64,000 nucleotides of DNA from Akanthomyces muscarius (taxonomy: Eukaryota; Ascomycota; Sordariomycetes; Hypocreales; Cordycipitaceae), in the NCBI RefSeq assembly GCF_028009165.1, contig NC_079246.1, positions 2,046,001-2,110,000 of the forward strand, given 5' to 3'. Position numbers and translations under genes: made by a program. The stretch's first letter is position 1. Each line of letters begins with the position of its first letter. The notes below the pieces were generated by a model. The model was not told the DNA's origin and searched no databases. It saw only the letters and a list, made by a program, of their open reading frames with translations. Shown here piece by piece: positions 48,301 through 59,210 of the stretch.

Positions 48301-49696
48301 TCGGCACAGCGAAGATATGGAGCTGTTATCGAAGCGCGTACCGACCAAAATGTACTCAACCCTCTACAGCTCCTTGGGAGTGTTAGCTCACGTAGGAGCG
48401 GTTCTGGCCGGCACAACATATATGGTCGCAATATTGCCCGTGGTTATGTTTTGTCTCTTCGTTATACAAAGATACTATCTTTGCACGTCCCGTCAGCTCC
48501 GACTTCTCCAAATCGAGGCCCAGGCGCCCCTTGTCACCTCGCTACGTGATATCGGAACTGGTCTGGTTTACATTCGCGGATTTCGCTCCCAGAAGCACGA
48601 CTTTTCTCGCTGCCTATATCTCTTAGATCAGTCACAAAAGCCATACTACTACCTGCTTTCCTCACAAGCACTGTTGTTTATGGTTGTAGAGCTTGTTGTC
48701 GCATTGATGGCAGTGGTCCTTTCAGTCCTTGCGCTCTACGTAACAGACTCAACCTCCCCAAATGCTACGGGTCTTGCATTTTTGAACCTGATCAATCTTG
48801 GTACCGGTTTCAATATGGTCGTTAATGCTTGGACAGCAATGGAGACCGCAGTTGGCTCTTTGGCAAGATTACGCAACTTTATCCGAGACACTCCCACTGA
48901 GCGCAAAGCCGGAGCAGTGGACCTGCCAGAAAGTTGGCCCTCCAGAGGTGAGGTTCTCTTTGAGAACGTCGCCGCGCGCTATAAACTGGACGACAAAACC
49001 GAACAACCTGTTGTGCTTCAGGATATTAATCTTAGAATTGAGCCTGGCAAGAAGATTGGTATCATGGGGCGTACAGGCAGCGGCAAATCCTCTCTTCTGT
49101 TCTCCCTCCTGGGGTTTCTGGAGTATGAAGGCAAAATCACCATCGATGATGTGGATGTTAAGACTGCTCCTCCGGATCAGCTTCGCGCTCGTGTTATCAC
49201 CATATCGCAGGATCTAGTCGAATTAGACGGCACAATTCGCGATAATCTCCTTCCGTACGACAAATCTTGGGACATGACAAAGCCAGTCAAGGTCGGCATA
49301 GAGGAGCGAACTGAAGCTGAGAGGAAAGATCAAATTGTGCGAGAAACACTTGTGCGGTTAGGAATCTGGGAAAGACTTCCCGCAATGGGTGGTTTGGATG
49401 CGATCTTGGACAAAGTCGGCTACTCTCATGGAGAAAAACAACTGCTATGTATCGCGAGGGCCGTTGTTCGCCGGCGTCTTACGGGTAGCAGGCTGGTACT
49501 GGTGGATGAGGCGACAGCTAGCGTTGATAGCTGGCGGGAACAGATTGTGCGAGAGATGATGCTGGAGTATTTCCGCGATTGTACAATCATTGTGATCGCA
49601 CACCGCGAGGAAACTATCGCAGACTCTAATCGCACAGTACATATGGCGGGCGGCCAGGTTGAATATGTGGATGACTGGGATAATTGGCAGGACTAG
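45303..49696 (+). CDS. ABC transporter, ABCC (MRP) subfamily, full-length
   Basis: Two exons fit: 45303-45494 and 45566-49696, giving 1,440 residues in a TMD0-TMD1-NBD1-TMD2-NBD2 order. The 71-bp intron lies within the N-terminal TMD0 helices. NBD1 has Walker A GPTCSGKT (about residue 630; the usual third Gly is Cys), signature LSGGQRQRIGIARA (about 723) and Walker B VIILDDVFSAID with Asp in place of the catalytic Glu, as usual for ABCC NBD1. NBD2 has Walker A GRTGSGKSS (about 1232), a signature variant SHGEKQLLCIARA (about 1350), Walker B LVLVDEATASVD and H-loop IAHRE, so NBD2 should be the hydrolytic site. Likely an efflux pump for drugs, conjugates or peptides at the plasma or vacuolar membrane; substrate unknown. 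Lies between two RIP blocks yet is intact. Confidence 0.93.
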
Positions 49697-50231
49697 TCTG
49701 ATTTACACTTCGGCATTTCATTTTCCATGTATATATTTCTGTTGGTCAACTTGTGGCTACCGAATTTCTATTGCGTTGGCAATTTGCATTATCATTGTTA
49801 ATTTCATTCATAACTGGGAGGAGCAGTCACTCCAGTACCAGCGCATTGTCTTGTTTCTTCTTCCATCATTGCTGGGCAATATTATCTGTATCTACTGTCG
49901 CTTTGAGGCTGTCTTTGGCTTATTGGCTACTATCATGATTACTACTACTTGTTCCCAAAACAAACAACGCCGGAGAACTATTGTCATACTATCAGCTGTG
50001 TAGTGAAACGATGCCACCTTTAGGACGTGGCATAAGAGTTGCACCATATTGTAGTACTCTCCTGAGTGCTTCAGACGCAGATCCAGTATGTATCGATTGC
50101 TAGAAATACACCATTTTCAAGTAAAAAAGCAACAATAAATTATCCCGAACGCCGTCGCTGAGGTTCTGGGCCAACCCGATGCAAAACCTCGTGTCGTTTT
50201 TCTTTTGCATTTTACAATAAGCCTTCCCTCT
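49697..50231. other. Intergenic, ABC transporter 3' flank
   Basis: AT-moderate 3' flank of the transporter gene. A short hydrophobic frame near 49659-50003 has no support as a gene. Confidence 0.45.
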
Positions 50232-50500
50232 TCACGCTCTATATTGCCGTCGGCTCGCGCTATTGGCAAATCGTCTGGTGCAGCTCCCGCCCGATTTGAT
50301 AAAGGCGCCAAAGTACCATTCATATGCCATATACTGGTTTTGGATCGTCGGCAACCAGTCCGTTATGCTGCCGAAGCCGCCTTCGAGGTTGGCGTCGGCC
50401 ACGCCGCACTTGCCTGCCTCGGCAAAGTCCTCCATCCAGTTGACGCGGCCGTACTCGCTGGGCGTGTGCGAGTCGCTCCAGATGCGTGAACATTTACTCC
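50232..50500 (-). pseudogene. 3'-terminal fragment of an unrecognised protein-coding gene
   Basis: About 85 codons with clear coding character read on the minus strand (IWSDSHTPSEYGRVNWMEDF, then GVADANLEGGFGSITDW, then LPTIQNQYMAYEWYFGAF) and end at a stop at 50232. Upstream, the frame breaks into a minisatellite and then RIP block II, so only the 3' end of the original gene survives. I do not recognise the family; the Trp/Tyr-rich composition suggests an extracellular enzyme. Confidence 0.55.
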
Positions 50501-50514
50501 CAGGACAAATCCAC

Positions 50515-50755
50515 TCCCGGGATCTTGGTGTCAGTCCCGGGATCTTGGCATCAGTCCTGGGCCAGAACTTTTATCCTGAGATGAAACTTATTATCTTGGG
50601 ATAAAGCTTATTATCCTAGGAATTACTTGCTGCCCTAGGGATTGCTTACCATCCCAGGTCTTGCCTGCTATCTTAGGATTTGCCTACTATCTTAGGACTT
50701 GTTAGCCATCCCAGGACTTGCCTGTCACCCCAGGACTTGCCTGCTAAACTAAGAT
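50515..50755 (+). repeat. Degenerate minisatellite, unit about 20-24 bp
   Basis: About ten imperfect units built on CCCAGGACTTGCCTGCTATC, with variants such as CCCGGGATCTTGGCATCAGT. Sits exactly at the junction between the truncated gene fragment and RIP block II. Confidence 0.8.
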
Positions 50756-50866
50756 CCATCTATCACCAAGTATGTTCACTTCTTTTTCACTTCACTTCAC
50801 TTTGTTTATAGACTGTCCTAGCCGCCCTTTACTAGCAGCTATATAGCCTTCTATCTATACCCTGTG

Positions 50867-50918
50867 AAAAAGTACCTAAAGATTATTAAGGCGTACTAAT
50901 AATTTTTAGGTGCTTTTT
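50867..50918. repeat. Short hairpin near the left edge of block II
   Basis: 22-bp arms at 50867-50888 and 50897-50918 (AAAAAGTACCTAAA...) pair with two mismatches around an 8-base loop. May be the tip of a small inverted-repeat element. Confidence 0.55.
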
Positions 50919-51496
50919 TATAGTATATATAGGGGAAAAAAACCTTATATAATAGTAATTAGAGCTTATTATATATTTTAATAAAGATATAACTATTAGA
51001 GAGTTAAATATAAAAATCTAATTATAATTTATAGTTAGTTTATACTTTTAGAGAATATAATTATAAAATGTAATATTATTAAATTTAATATTTATAACTT
51101 TAATAAAATTAGGTTTTTATTAAGTTTTATTATAATAAGAATAGTTATTATAAACTTTAATTAGATTAAAAAAGTAAGAATAATATAATATAGTTATTAA
51201 ATAAGTAGTATAAATAAGTAAGTAATATATCTTTATTATAAAATACTAACTTTTATTTTTATATTATAATTACTTAATAATAACTTATAATAACTTATAA
51301 AAAGCATTTATATAAAAAGTAATATAATTCTTATTTTATTTACTATTAATATATTCTTTAAATTAAGTATTTATAAAATAATAAAGATTTATAATATTTT
51401 TATAATAACTATTTAATACTAATATAATAGTTAAAACTTATAATATAATTAAATTATTAACTTAAAAAAACTTATTAATTTAAAAAAGAGAGTTAA

Positions 51497-52447
51497 TATA
51501 ATTAATAAGTGAGTTATCTAAATAAGTAAGTCGCTTATTTTACCCCACTTATTTACTAAAGTTAAAATAACTCTATAAGAGTAAAGCTAAAATAGCTAGG
51601 CTTTTAGATTTAATGTATTAAGTTATTAAACTATTTATAGTAAATAGTAATAATTATAGATAAATAGTAATTATATATTATATTATATAATATATATTAG
51701 ATTTAATTCTTTTCTAAATTCTTTTTAAATTTAATAACTTTATAGTCTCTGTATATATAACTATAAAACTTAATAGAGAGCTTTAATAAAAGTCTATATA
51801 GTTAATAAGGCTTAATAAATAAATATAATTAATCCTTTTAATAAGTTATATTAAAAATAAGAAATTTTCTTTTATTTTTTTTATTTTTCTTATTTAACTT
51901 ATTAAAAAGATTAATTATATTTTCTTTTTAGCTTTTATATCTATTCTTATTATTATAGTATATTATATATTAAAAATATATTTTATTTTTAAAGAGACTA
52001 AGATATAATTAATTTTAAAAAGAGTTTAAAAAGGAATTAAATCTAATTACTATTAAATTAGTTATTTAAATTTAAATAATTAATATAAAGTATTATTCTT
52101 AAATATATAGGTAATTTAATAGTTCTATATCTAATATTAAAAGAGACTAGCTATTTTAGCCCTATTATAATAGAGTTATTCTAGATTTAGGAACTAAGTG
52201 GGGAAAACCGGGCGACTCGCTTATTATCAGGGCACCCGTAGGGCACGCTGGTTAGTAGGAGGTTATAGGCAACCAGAGGTATCACGTGCGAAGAAGCTAC
52301 TATATAGCTGCGAGCTGCCGACGAGGGAGTAGCGAGGAGGCAGCGATAATTCCACCATCATTCTAAAAACCTAAGGATTATCTAGTGAGTGAAGCTCTTC
52401 GCCGACAGCACCTCACACTTATCTAGGCGACTCACTTATTAACTATA
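51497..52447. mobile_element. Foldback (giant inverted repeat) element, split by a 193-bp LTR-like insertion
   Basis: Left arm starts TAATTAATAAGTGAG at about 51498; the right end is the complement of TAGTTAATAAGTGAGTCG ending at about 52447. Removing the insertion at 52225-52417 and one CTTAT copy leaves about 753 bp whose two halves are near-complete reverse complements, meeting near 51873-51885. Matching inner landmarks include ACCCCACTT / CCCCACTT, AATAACTCTATAA / AATAACTCTATTA, GCTAAAATAGCTAG on both arms and ATTAGATTTAATTC on both arms. Flanked by TA. No coding capacity; probably a non-autonomous foldback or long-hairpin MITE. Confidence 0.78.
52225..52417 (+). mobile_element. 193-bp LTR-like element, copy 1, TSD CTTAT
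   Basis: Begins TATCAGGGCACCC and ends CCTCACA, flanked by perfect CTTAT duplications (52220-52224 and 52418-52422). About 96% identical by eye to 54296-54488; differences are nearly all C/T or G/A. TG...CA-type ends (TG now TA) and 5-bp TSDs suggest a solo LTR. Inserted in the right arm of the foldback element. Confidence 0.85.
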
Positions 52448-52533
52448 TTAGATTAATTAGCTTAATATATAGGTTCTTAAGGAGGGCTTTACCTTATTTA
52501 TAAAAGTAAGCTAGTATTAAGAGAAAGAGTTTA
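52448..52533 (-). repeat. Dispersed repeat X, copy 2, left piece
   Basis: Reverse complement of about 35626-35712 (GAACCTATATATTAAGCTAA shared). The gypsy element inserted immediately after it, separating it from the right piece at 58516. Confidence 0.65.
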
Positions 52534-52778
52534 TATCACAGGTTAGACCCTAAAGGAGACTCAGGCCGAAGCCCTTATTATATTATTATAATAAGGTAGA
52601 CCGTGACCACACGGTCATAATACCTATATCTAATAGTTACCTACTTAACTATACTATAGTTAGTATATTAACGATATTTTAGGATAGATCTAGGGAATCT
52701 CTCCTCTTAATTCTTTAATTCTTCCTTTTTATACTAAGATTATTTAAATAGATTAAATAAATTATCTAAACCCTTATA
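52534..52778 (+). repeat. 5' LTR of the gypsy element
   Basis: 245 bp, starts TATCACAGGTTAGACCC, ends ACCCTTATA. Less AT-shifted than the 3' LTR in its first 100 bp (GACTCAGGCCGAAGCCC here, GACTTAGACTAAAGCCC in the 3' LTR). Confidence 0.88.
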
Positions 52779-53021
52779 TTAGAAAGAATTTAAAATAAAA
52801 TTAGAACTTATATAGCCCCTTATATAAGTATAGTAACTCTTATATTTTTTATCTAAGTAAACTATTAGAAACTTATATATTTACTTATATTTAAGTAATA
52901 GCTTTTATACTAACCTATAAGAGATTATTAGAAAATTCTAATATATACTCTATAATATATATAGAAAATAGTAGACTTATTTTATAATAATAAGGAATAA
53001 TTATAAGTAGATAGAAGTTAG

Positions 53022-53139
53022 TGTCAGGGACCTCGAAGCTATATAGTGGATGCTAGGGATACTCGGCTACGGTCTGGTATTGCTTGATCTTTTTGATCTC
53101 TGTGGCCGAGTGGTTTACCTAGCGCCCCGGTTCCTCACA
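53022..53139 (+). mobile_element. 118-bp LTR-like mini-element, TSD GTTAG
   Basis: Begins TGTCAGGGACC and ends GGTTCCTCACA, flanked by perfect GTTAG duplications (53017-53021 and 53140-53144). GC-normal within RIP-degraded gag sequence, so inserted after the main RIP wave. Ends resemble those of the 193-bp family (TGTCAGGG...CCTCACA) but the interior differs. Confidence 0.75.
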
Positions 53140-54295
53140 GTTAGCCTCTAAGAATAAAAGATAGGTATTTAGTTTAGAGTATTCTATATAAAGGGATAAA
53201 AACTAGTTAACCTTTTAAATAAACTAGTAATTAATCTAATAATAGAAGTAAATAGCTAAGATAGGAAATCTTTTAGGAGAAATACCTAACTAATATTATA
53301 AATAATAAGTTAGATATCTAAATAACTATAATTATTATAAACTAAATAAGAAAATAATTAAAAAGCTATATAGGTATAAATATAAGTATTATAATTAGCT
53401 TTTATAATACTAATAATAACACCCTAATTACTAATTATTAAGTTTAAACTAATATATACTAGCTTAATTAATAAAGTTATAAGATAGAAACCTATATTAT
53501 TAGACCCTTTAAAGTTTAATAGTATATAAAAGAACTTTAGGCCTTAATATCTAGAAATAAAAGCTTAATTAAGCTTTAATTAGTACTCTTTTAGGAGTAA
53601 CTAAAAGCTATTTATATATATTTATATAAGATTAGAAGGAATAGCCTAAAATATAGCTACTACTTACTTTAAATAAGATATAGTAAATAGTACCTAGATA
53701 ATAAAATAGTTTCTTAACTATCTTAATAAATAGTATAGTAACCTAAATACTACTATAAGAGTACTAAATTAACTTAAAGAACTTAAATAAAAGCCTAATA
53801 AAACCTTTATATCCTTCCTCCTAAAATTTAAAAAAAAGCTTACTAATAGTAATAAAGCCTTATAGAATAACACTATATAGATTAACTACCTTAATAGCGC
53901 CTTAAATAATAAGCTAGTAGACTACCTAATTAGTATACTAAGTCTATTAAAGGACTTTAATAGTTTTATAGAGCTACTACTAATAATAAGCTCTTAACTT
54001 AATAGCTAGCTATTTTAAGTATATTAGACTAAGAGATATTAAAAAGATTAGAGGCTTATAGAGAAATATATCTTTTAGTAGGAACTAGCTATAAATATAA
54101 TAAATTAGGAGAAAACTAAGTTAAATTCTATAAACTCTAATTAGAGAGTAAAATAGATAATAAAAGAAAAGGTTAATAAGTAATAGAGAAGATAGGTATA
54201 TTTATAGTATAACTATAATAGCTATTTTATTAGATAATATAATATAAGGGTAGTAGTCTTACCTATATAGGTATTATAATCCTATACTAGAGTAC

Positions 54296-54488
54296 TGTCA
54301 GGGCACCCGCAGGGCACGCTGGTTGGTAGGAGGTTATAGGCAACCAGAGGTATCACGTGCGAAGAAGCTACTATATAGCTGCGGGCTGCCGACAAGGGAG
54401 TAGCGAGGAGGCAGCGATAATTCCACCATTATTCTAAAAACCTAAGGATCATCTAGTGACTGAAGCTCTTCGCCGACAGCACCTCACA
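54296..54488 (+). mobile_element. 193-bp LTR-like element, copy 2, TSD AGTAC
   Basis: Begins TGTCAGGGCACCC, ends CACCTCACA, flanked by perfect AGTAC duplications (54291-54295 and 54489-54493). Near-identical to 52225-52417 and the same length. Inserted between the gag and pol regions of the gypsy relic. Confidence 0.87.
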
Positions 54489-57400
54489 AGTACCTAGAGA
54501 GGACTTAAATAAAGACTTAAAGGAACTAGGAAAAGAGTAGCTCTTAATTAAAAACACACCTAAGAGTAAATAAAGAAGCCTAATATATATAAATTAGAAG
54601 ATTACCTAATAAAAAGTATACTATTTACTATTTTAACCCTAATAAATAATATTATTTTTATATTTATATTAGTAGATACTAATTATATCTCCTATAAAGT
54701 GATTAATAAACATTTTATATAATAGTATAAACTTTAGTATATCCTAATATTACCTTAAGAAGTAATAATATTTAATAAAGACTAAGATACTATAATCTTA
54801 GAGATTATTATTATCTAAATAGATATTAATAGATATATATAGTAAAAAGTCTACTTATATATTATACCTAAAATAGATAACTATAATATAATTATAGGAC
54901 TAGCTTAAATAAAGGACTAGGTAGTTACTATCTATATAAAGGAAAAGTACTTAGAGATTAGACTATAGTAATTAAGAGTAAGTAGTAGTACTAAAGGTAT
55001 AATAGGGAGCTTACTAGCCTAGATATTTAGAGTAAGCTTCTATACCTAGTTATAATACTAGAGAAAGGATAATTAGATTAAGATATTCTCTATAAGCCTA
55101 GTAGATATTAATAAGGCCTTATAATAGAAGATTATAGCTAATTTATAGACTAAGCTTTTACTATAATACTAGGAGTTCTAGGCACTCTTTAATAAGTCCT
55201 AAGCTAATAAACTTCTACTACTAAGACTAGGGGCGGACTATAAGATTAAACTAGAATAGGAGAATAGGAAAAAAGCCTAGGTCCTATAGGGCCCCCTATA
55301 TAATATATTAAGAGAGGAACTACTAGTACTCTAGAAGACCCTAATAGAGTTATTAGATAAGAACTTTATTTATATAAGTAGCTCCCTAATAGCTACTCCT
55401 ATCTTATTTATTAAGAAGCTAAGAGGGGGCTTATACTTTTATATTAACTACTAAGAGTTAAATAAAGTTATATATAAAGACTAATACCCCCTCTTATTAA
55501 TTTATAAGATACTTTATAATAGTAAGAAAGTAAAGTAATTTACTAAACTAGATATTATAGTTATATTCTATAAGATATAAGTTAAATAAGAAAATATATA
55601 GAAAATGGCATTTAAGATAAGGTATAGGCTCTTTAAGTGGCTAGTTACCCCCTTTAGGCTTACTAATACCCCTAGTACCTTTTAGAGATATATTAATTAG
55701 GCACTAAAAGAGTACCTAGATAAGTTTATACTTATTTATACTAATAGAATAGAGGAGAGTTATAAGGCCTATATAAAGAAGGTACTTACTAAGCTATAAT
55801 AGATAGGGTTATAACTTAATATTAATAAATATAAGTTTAGAGTTATTAAAATAAAGTACTTAGGCTTTATTATTAAAGCTAATAAAAGGATATAAATAGA
55901 CCTAATAAAGGTTAAGACTATTATTAACTAAAAAGTACTAAAATTAGTAAAAGTAATATAGAGTTTCTTTAAGTTTATAAACTTTTATTAAAAATTTATA
56001 AAAGGGTACTTAGCCCTAATAGCCCCCCTTACTATATTTACTAGAAAAAACTAAGCCTTCTAATAGACTAATTAAGTTAAGACTATATTCTAATAACTTA
56101 AAGAGCTTTTTATAAAGGCTCCTATTTTATTCTAGTTTAACCTAAAATAAAAGACTATCCTAAAAATAGACACCTCTACCTAAAGTATTAATAGAGCCCT
56201 AATATAATTTAATAATAATAGAATACTCTAACTACGTATATTTTACTTAAAGAAAAATACCCTAGTAGAATATAACTATAAGATTTATAATAAAGAGATA
56301 TTAGTAATTATTAGGTACTTAAAAAAGTAAGATAAAGAACTATATAGTATAAAGGAATTTAAAATTTAGATTAACTATAAGAATTTTAAAAACTTTATAA
56401 TAGCTAAAAAGCTAACTAAATAATAAATAAGATAGTCTTTTATTTTATTAAGATATAACTTTACTATTTTATATATACCTAAAAAAATAAAATAAAAGAG
56501 TAAATATACTATCTTAATAAGAATAAGATTTGCTTAAAAGATTAGATAATAACTAACTATAATATTATATAGTATAATTACTAAAACTAGAAACTATATA
56601 TACTCTCTAAGAACCTATTATATTAGTTTTAGTAAGATCTTTTTATTATAAACTAATATAGTTTATAAAGTAAGAGTAATAGTTCCTAATAGAGTTTATA
56701 TAAAGAAATAAAAAAAATAATAAAAATAAAGTTACTAATAGAGACTAAACTACTAGTAATAATAAAATTACTAATATAGACTATATCCCTAATAGAGGAT
56801 AAGATACTTTAAGTATAAGGTAAAGAGTAAAATATAACCTATAATAAAATTATTAGTAATATTATATAATAATAGTAAATATTCCTTATAGAGCTTAATC
56901 TAAAAGTCTCTATTAGTAAATACTCTTTATTAGTAAATAATAAGCTATTATTTTAAGAATAGTAATAAATTCTAAACTAAGAACTACTATATACTAAAAT
57001 AATATAAAAGATATATAACTTACTATTAATAAGACATTTAGGGTAAGAGAGCCTATTAAGCTTATTAGCTTAGTAGTTCTTTTAGTCTAAAATATTAAGT
57101 AATATATAGTAGTTTATATAGAATTATAATAATTATAAAGGAAATAAGTCTTAAAGAGAAAGAAAGAGTAGATTCTTTAAACTATTACCTATTTTAGACT
57201 AAATCTAATAAGAAATCTCTATTAACTTTATTATAGACCTTCTAAAAAGTAATAATTATATAAACTTTATAGTTATTATAGATAAACTAAATAAAAGTAT
57301 TATCTTTAAGCTATATAATAATATATAAGCTAAGATAATAGTAAGGAAGTTTATATAAGTCTTTTATTAATACTATAATCTACTAAGATCTATTATATTA

Positions 57401-58270
57401 GATTAAAGTATATAGTTTATTAGATAACTATAAAAATAAGTCTATATATTACTCTAAATAACTAGACACCTCTCTCTAATATACTATCTTAAGATAGATA
57501 GTTTAATAAAATAGATAAACTAGATAATTAAGGCTTATATATATATATTTATAAATTATAACTAAGATAACTAGATAGGCCTATTACTATATATAGAATT
57601 AGCTATTAATAACTAAGATATAGCCTCTATAAAAGTTAGCCTATTCTTCTTAATATATAGGTATTATATTAAGCTAATAATATTTATAAATAATAAGCTA
57701 ATATAAATAGCTATATAGAGCCTAATTTAGTAAGTAGATACTATTATAGATAAATTAAGGTAGGTAATAAAATAGGTATAAATATTAATAGTAATAGTCT
57801 AGTAATTCTAAGAAGAAATAGCTAACTAGATATATTAATAGATACTAGTATTTAAGATTAGTAATAAGGTCTAACCTAATCTATAAAATATATATATAAA
57901 GTAACTATATAAAATATACTAAGTTTACTATAATTAGGTAGATTAGCTCTTATAGCTATTATCTTAATATACTACTAGACATTTATAATATTTTTTATAT
58001 AGCCCTACTATAACTTACTATAATAGACCCCTTACCCTTATAGGTTAAGATAGATAAATAGCTACTATTATAGCTAGTTAATAGTAAAGAGGAGTAAGAA
58101 CTAAAAGCTATTCTATAAGAGAAGTATATCTAATAAGAATAGAGCTATAAGAAGAAATACCTTATTAAGTAGGTAGACTATTAAGAGCTAATATAAGAGC
58201 TTATAGCTACTTTAAGTGACATATTTATACTAGAAACTTAAAAATATTACCTTATAAAAGAGGGGAGTAT

Positions 58271-58515
58271 TATTATAAGTTAGACCCTAAAAGAGACTTA
58301 GACTAAAGCCCTTATTATATTATTATAATAAGGTAGACTATAACTACACAGTTATAATACCTATATCTAATAGTTACCTACTTAACCACACTATAGTTAG
58401 TATATTAATAATATTTTAGGATAGATTTAGGGGATCTCTCCTTTTAATTCTTTAATTCTTCCTTTTTATACTAAGATCGTTTAGATAGATTAAATAAATC
58501 GTCTAAACCCTTATA
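58271..58515 (+). repeat. 3' LTR of the gypsy element
   Basis: 245 bp, starts TATTATAAGTTAGACCC after the polypurine tract and ends ACCCTTATA before the GTTTA duplication. Differs from the 5' LTR mostly by transitions. Confidence 0.88.
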
Positions 58516-58745
58516 GTTTATTTTTAGTTTTAGTTATATTAAAGTCTAGTACCTAGCTTACTTATAGTATATCCCTAGTTTAGGTAGTCTATTAGGGGAT
58601 AGGTGTTAATATATTACCCCCTTTTTAAGCTAAAGCTATTATATCTATTTTAAGGATATAATAGTTATCTAATACTATTATCTTTAAGGGTAATTTAATA
58701 TAATTTTTTAATTATAATACTTATTTTTATTTTTAACTTAGTTTT
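58516..58745 (-). repeat. Dispersed repeat X, copy 2, right piece
   Basis: Reverse complement of about 35405-35632 (shared AAAAAGGGGGTAATATATTA, CTATAAGTAAG and CTAAAAATAAACT). Together with 52448-52533 it rebuilds one X copy once the gypsy element is removed. Confidence 0.7.
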
Positions 58746-58804
58746 AAAGGTATTATAAGTAAATAGTAAGATTAGGTTATAAAGGTTATAAAGTAATATA
58801 TATA

Positions 58805-59010
58805 AATTAAAGAATATAAGTAACTTACTTATTTAAGTAATTTATTTATTAATTATACTATAAAAAAATAATAAATATTATTTCTTTTAAAGAATTTTAA
58901 ATAGATTTTATTAATTAGAATTTTATTTCTTTATTTTAATATATTTTAAAATATAAAGTTATATAAAATAGTCTACTTATTTATATAGCTTACTTATTTA
59001 TAAACTATAT
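58805..59010. mobile_element. Fragments of the foldback and transposon-B families
   Basis: 58805-58860 resembles the foldback terminal repeat (complement of TATAATTAATAAATAA...). 58865-59003 parallels the 3' end of transposon B, ending CTTACTTATTTATAAAC. Both are heavily AT-shifted. Confidence 0.55.
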
Positions 59011-59210
59011 TAAATATTAATTAATAATATATTTATTTCTATTTTTATATAATAAGCTATAATAGTCTAAAAGGCTTTAAGAATTATTTCTTATAATAAG
59101 GATTATCATTTAAAAAGCTAAGTGCTTTCTTTTCTATTATTTATTTATACTTTTAGAAGACATTAAAGCTATTAAGGGCCACTTAACTATAGACTAATCT
59201 TAGAAGATTA

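Larger units (their letters stand above)
52534..58515 (+). mobile_element. Full-length Ty3/gypsy LTR retrotransposon, RIP-inactivated (5,982 bp)
   Basis: Two 245-bp LTRs in direct orientation, perfect 5-bp target duplication GTTTA (52529-52533 and 58516-58520) and a polypurine tract AAAAGAGGGGAG directly before the 3' LTR. Conceptual plus-strand translation, full of stops, retains the order gag - zinc knuckle remnant (about 54190-54260) - reverse transcriptase (about 55370-55790: GGxxYFxINYxELNKV, FTKLDI, YRLFKWLVTPFRLTN) - RNase H (about 56150-56350) - integrase (about 57030-57750). Pol order RT-RH-IN defines Ty3/gypsy. Two smaller elements are nested inside. Cannot encode active proteins. 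Confidence 0.92.
50830..59210. other. RIP-affected AT-rich block II
   Basis: 8.4 kb of TpA-dense DNA made of nested transposable elements. GC-normal islands inside are later insertions (52225-52417, 53022-53139 and 54296-54488). No host gene is visible. Confidence 0.88.

Noticed and set aside
39116..49696. Secondary-metabolite gene cluster
   Set aside because: An ABC transporter and an enzyme-like gene are present, but no PKS, NRPS, terpene synthase or RiPP core/modification genes are visible.
49659..50003. Hydrophobic plus-strand frame after the ABC transporter
   Set aside because: Starts inside the transporter's last codons in another frame and has AT-rich UTR-like composition.
53095..53130. 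tRNA-like A-box (TGGCCGAGTGGTTTA) with a GGTTCC downstream
   Set aside because: No acceptor stem, anticodon arm or proper B-box can be formed; it lies inside the 118-bp LTR-like element.
33600..59210. CRISPR-like spaced repeats in AT-rich DNA
   Set aside because: Repeats are irregular, TA-simple and explained by RIP-mutated transposons in a eukaryotic genome.
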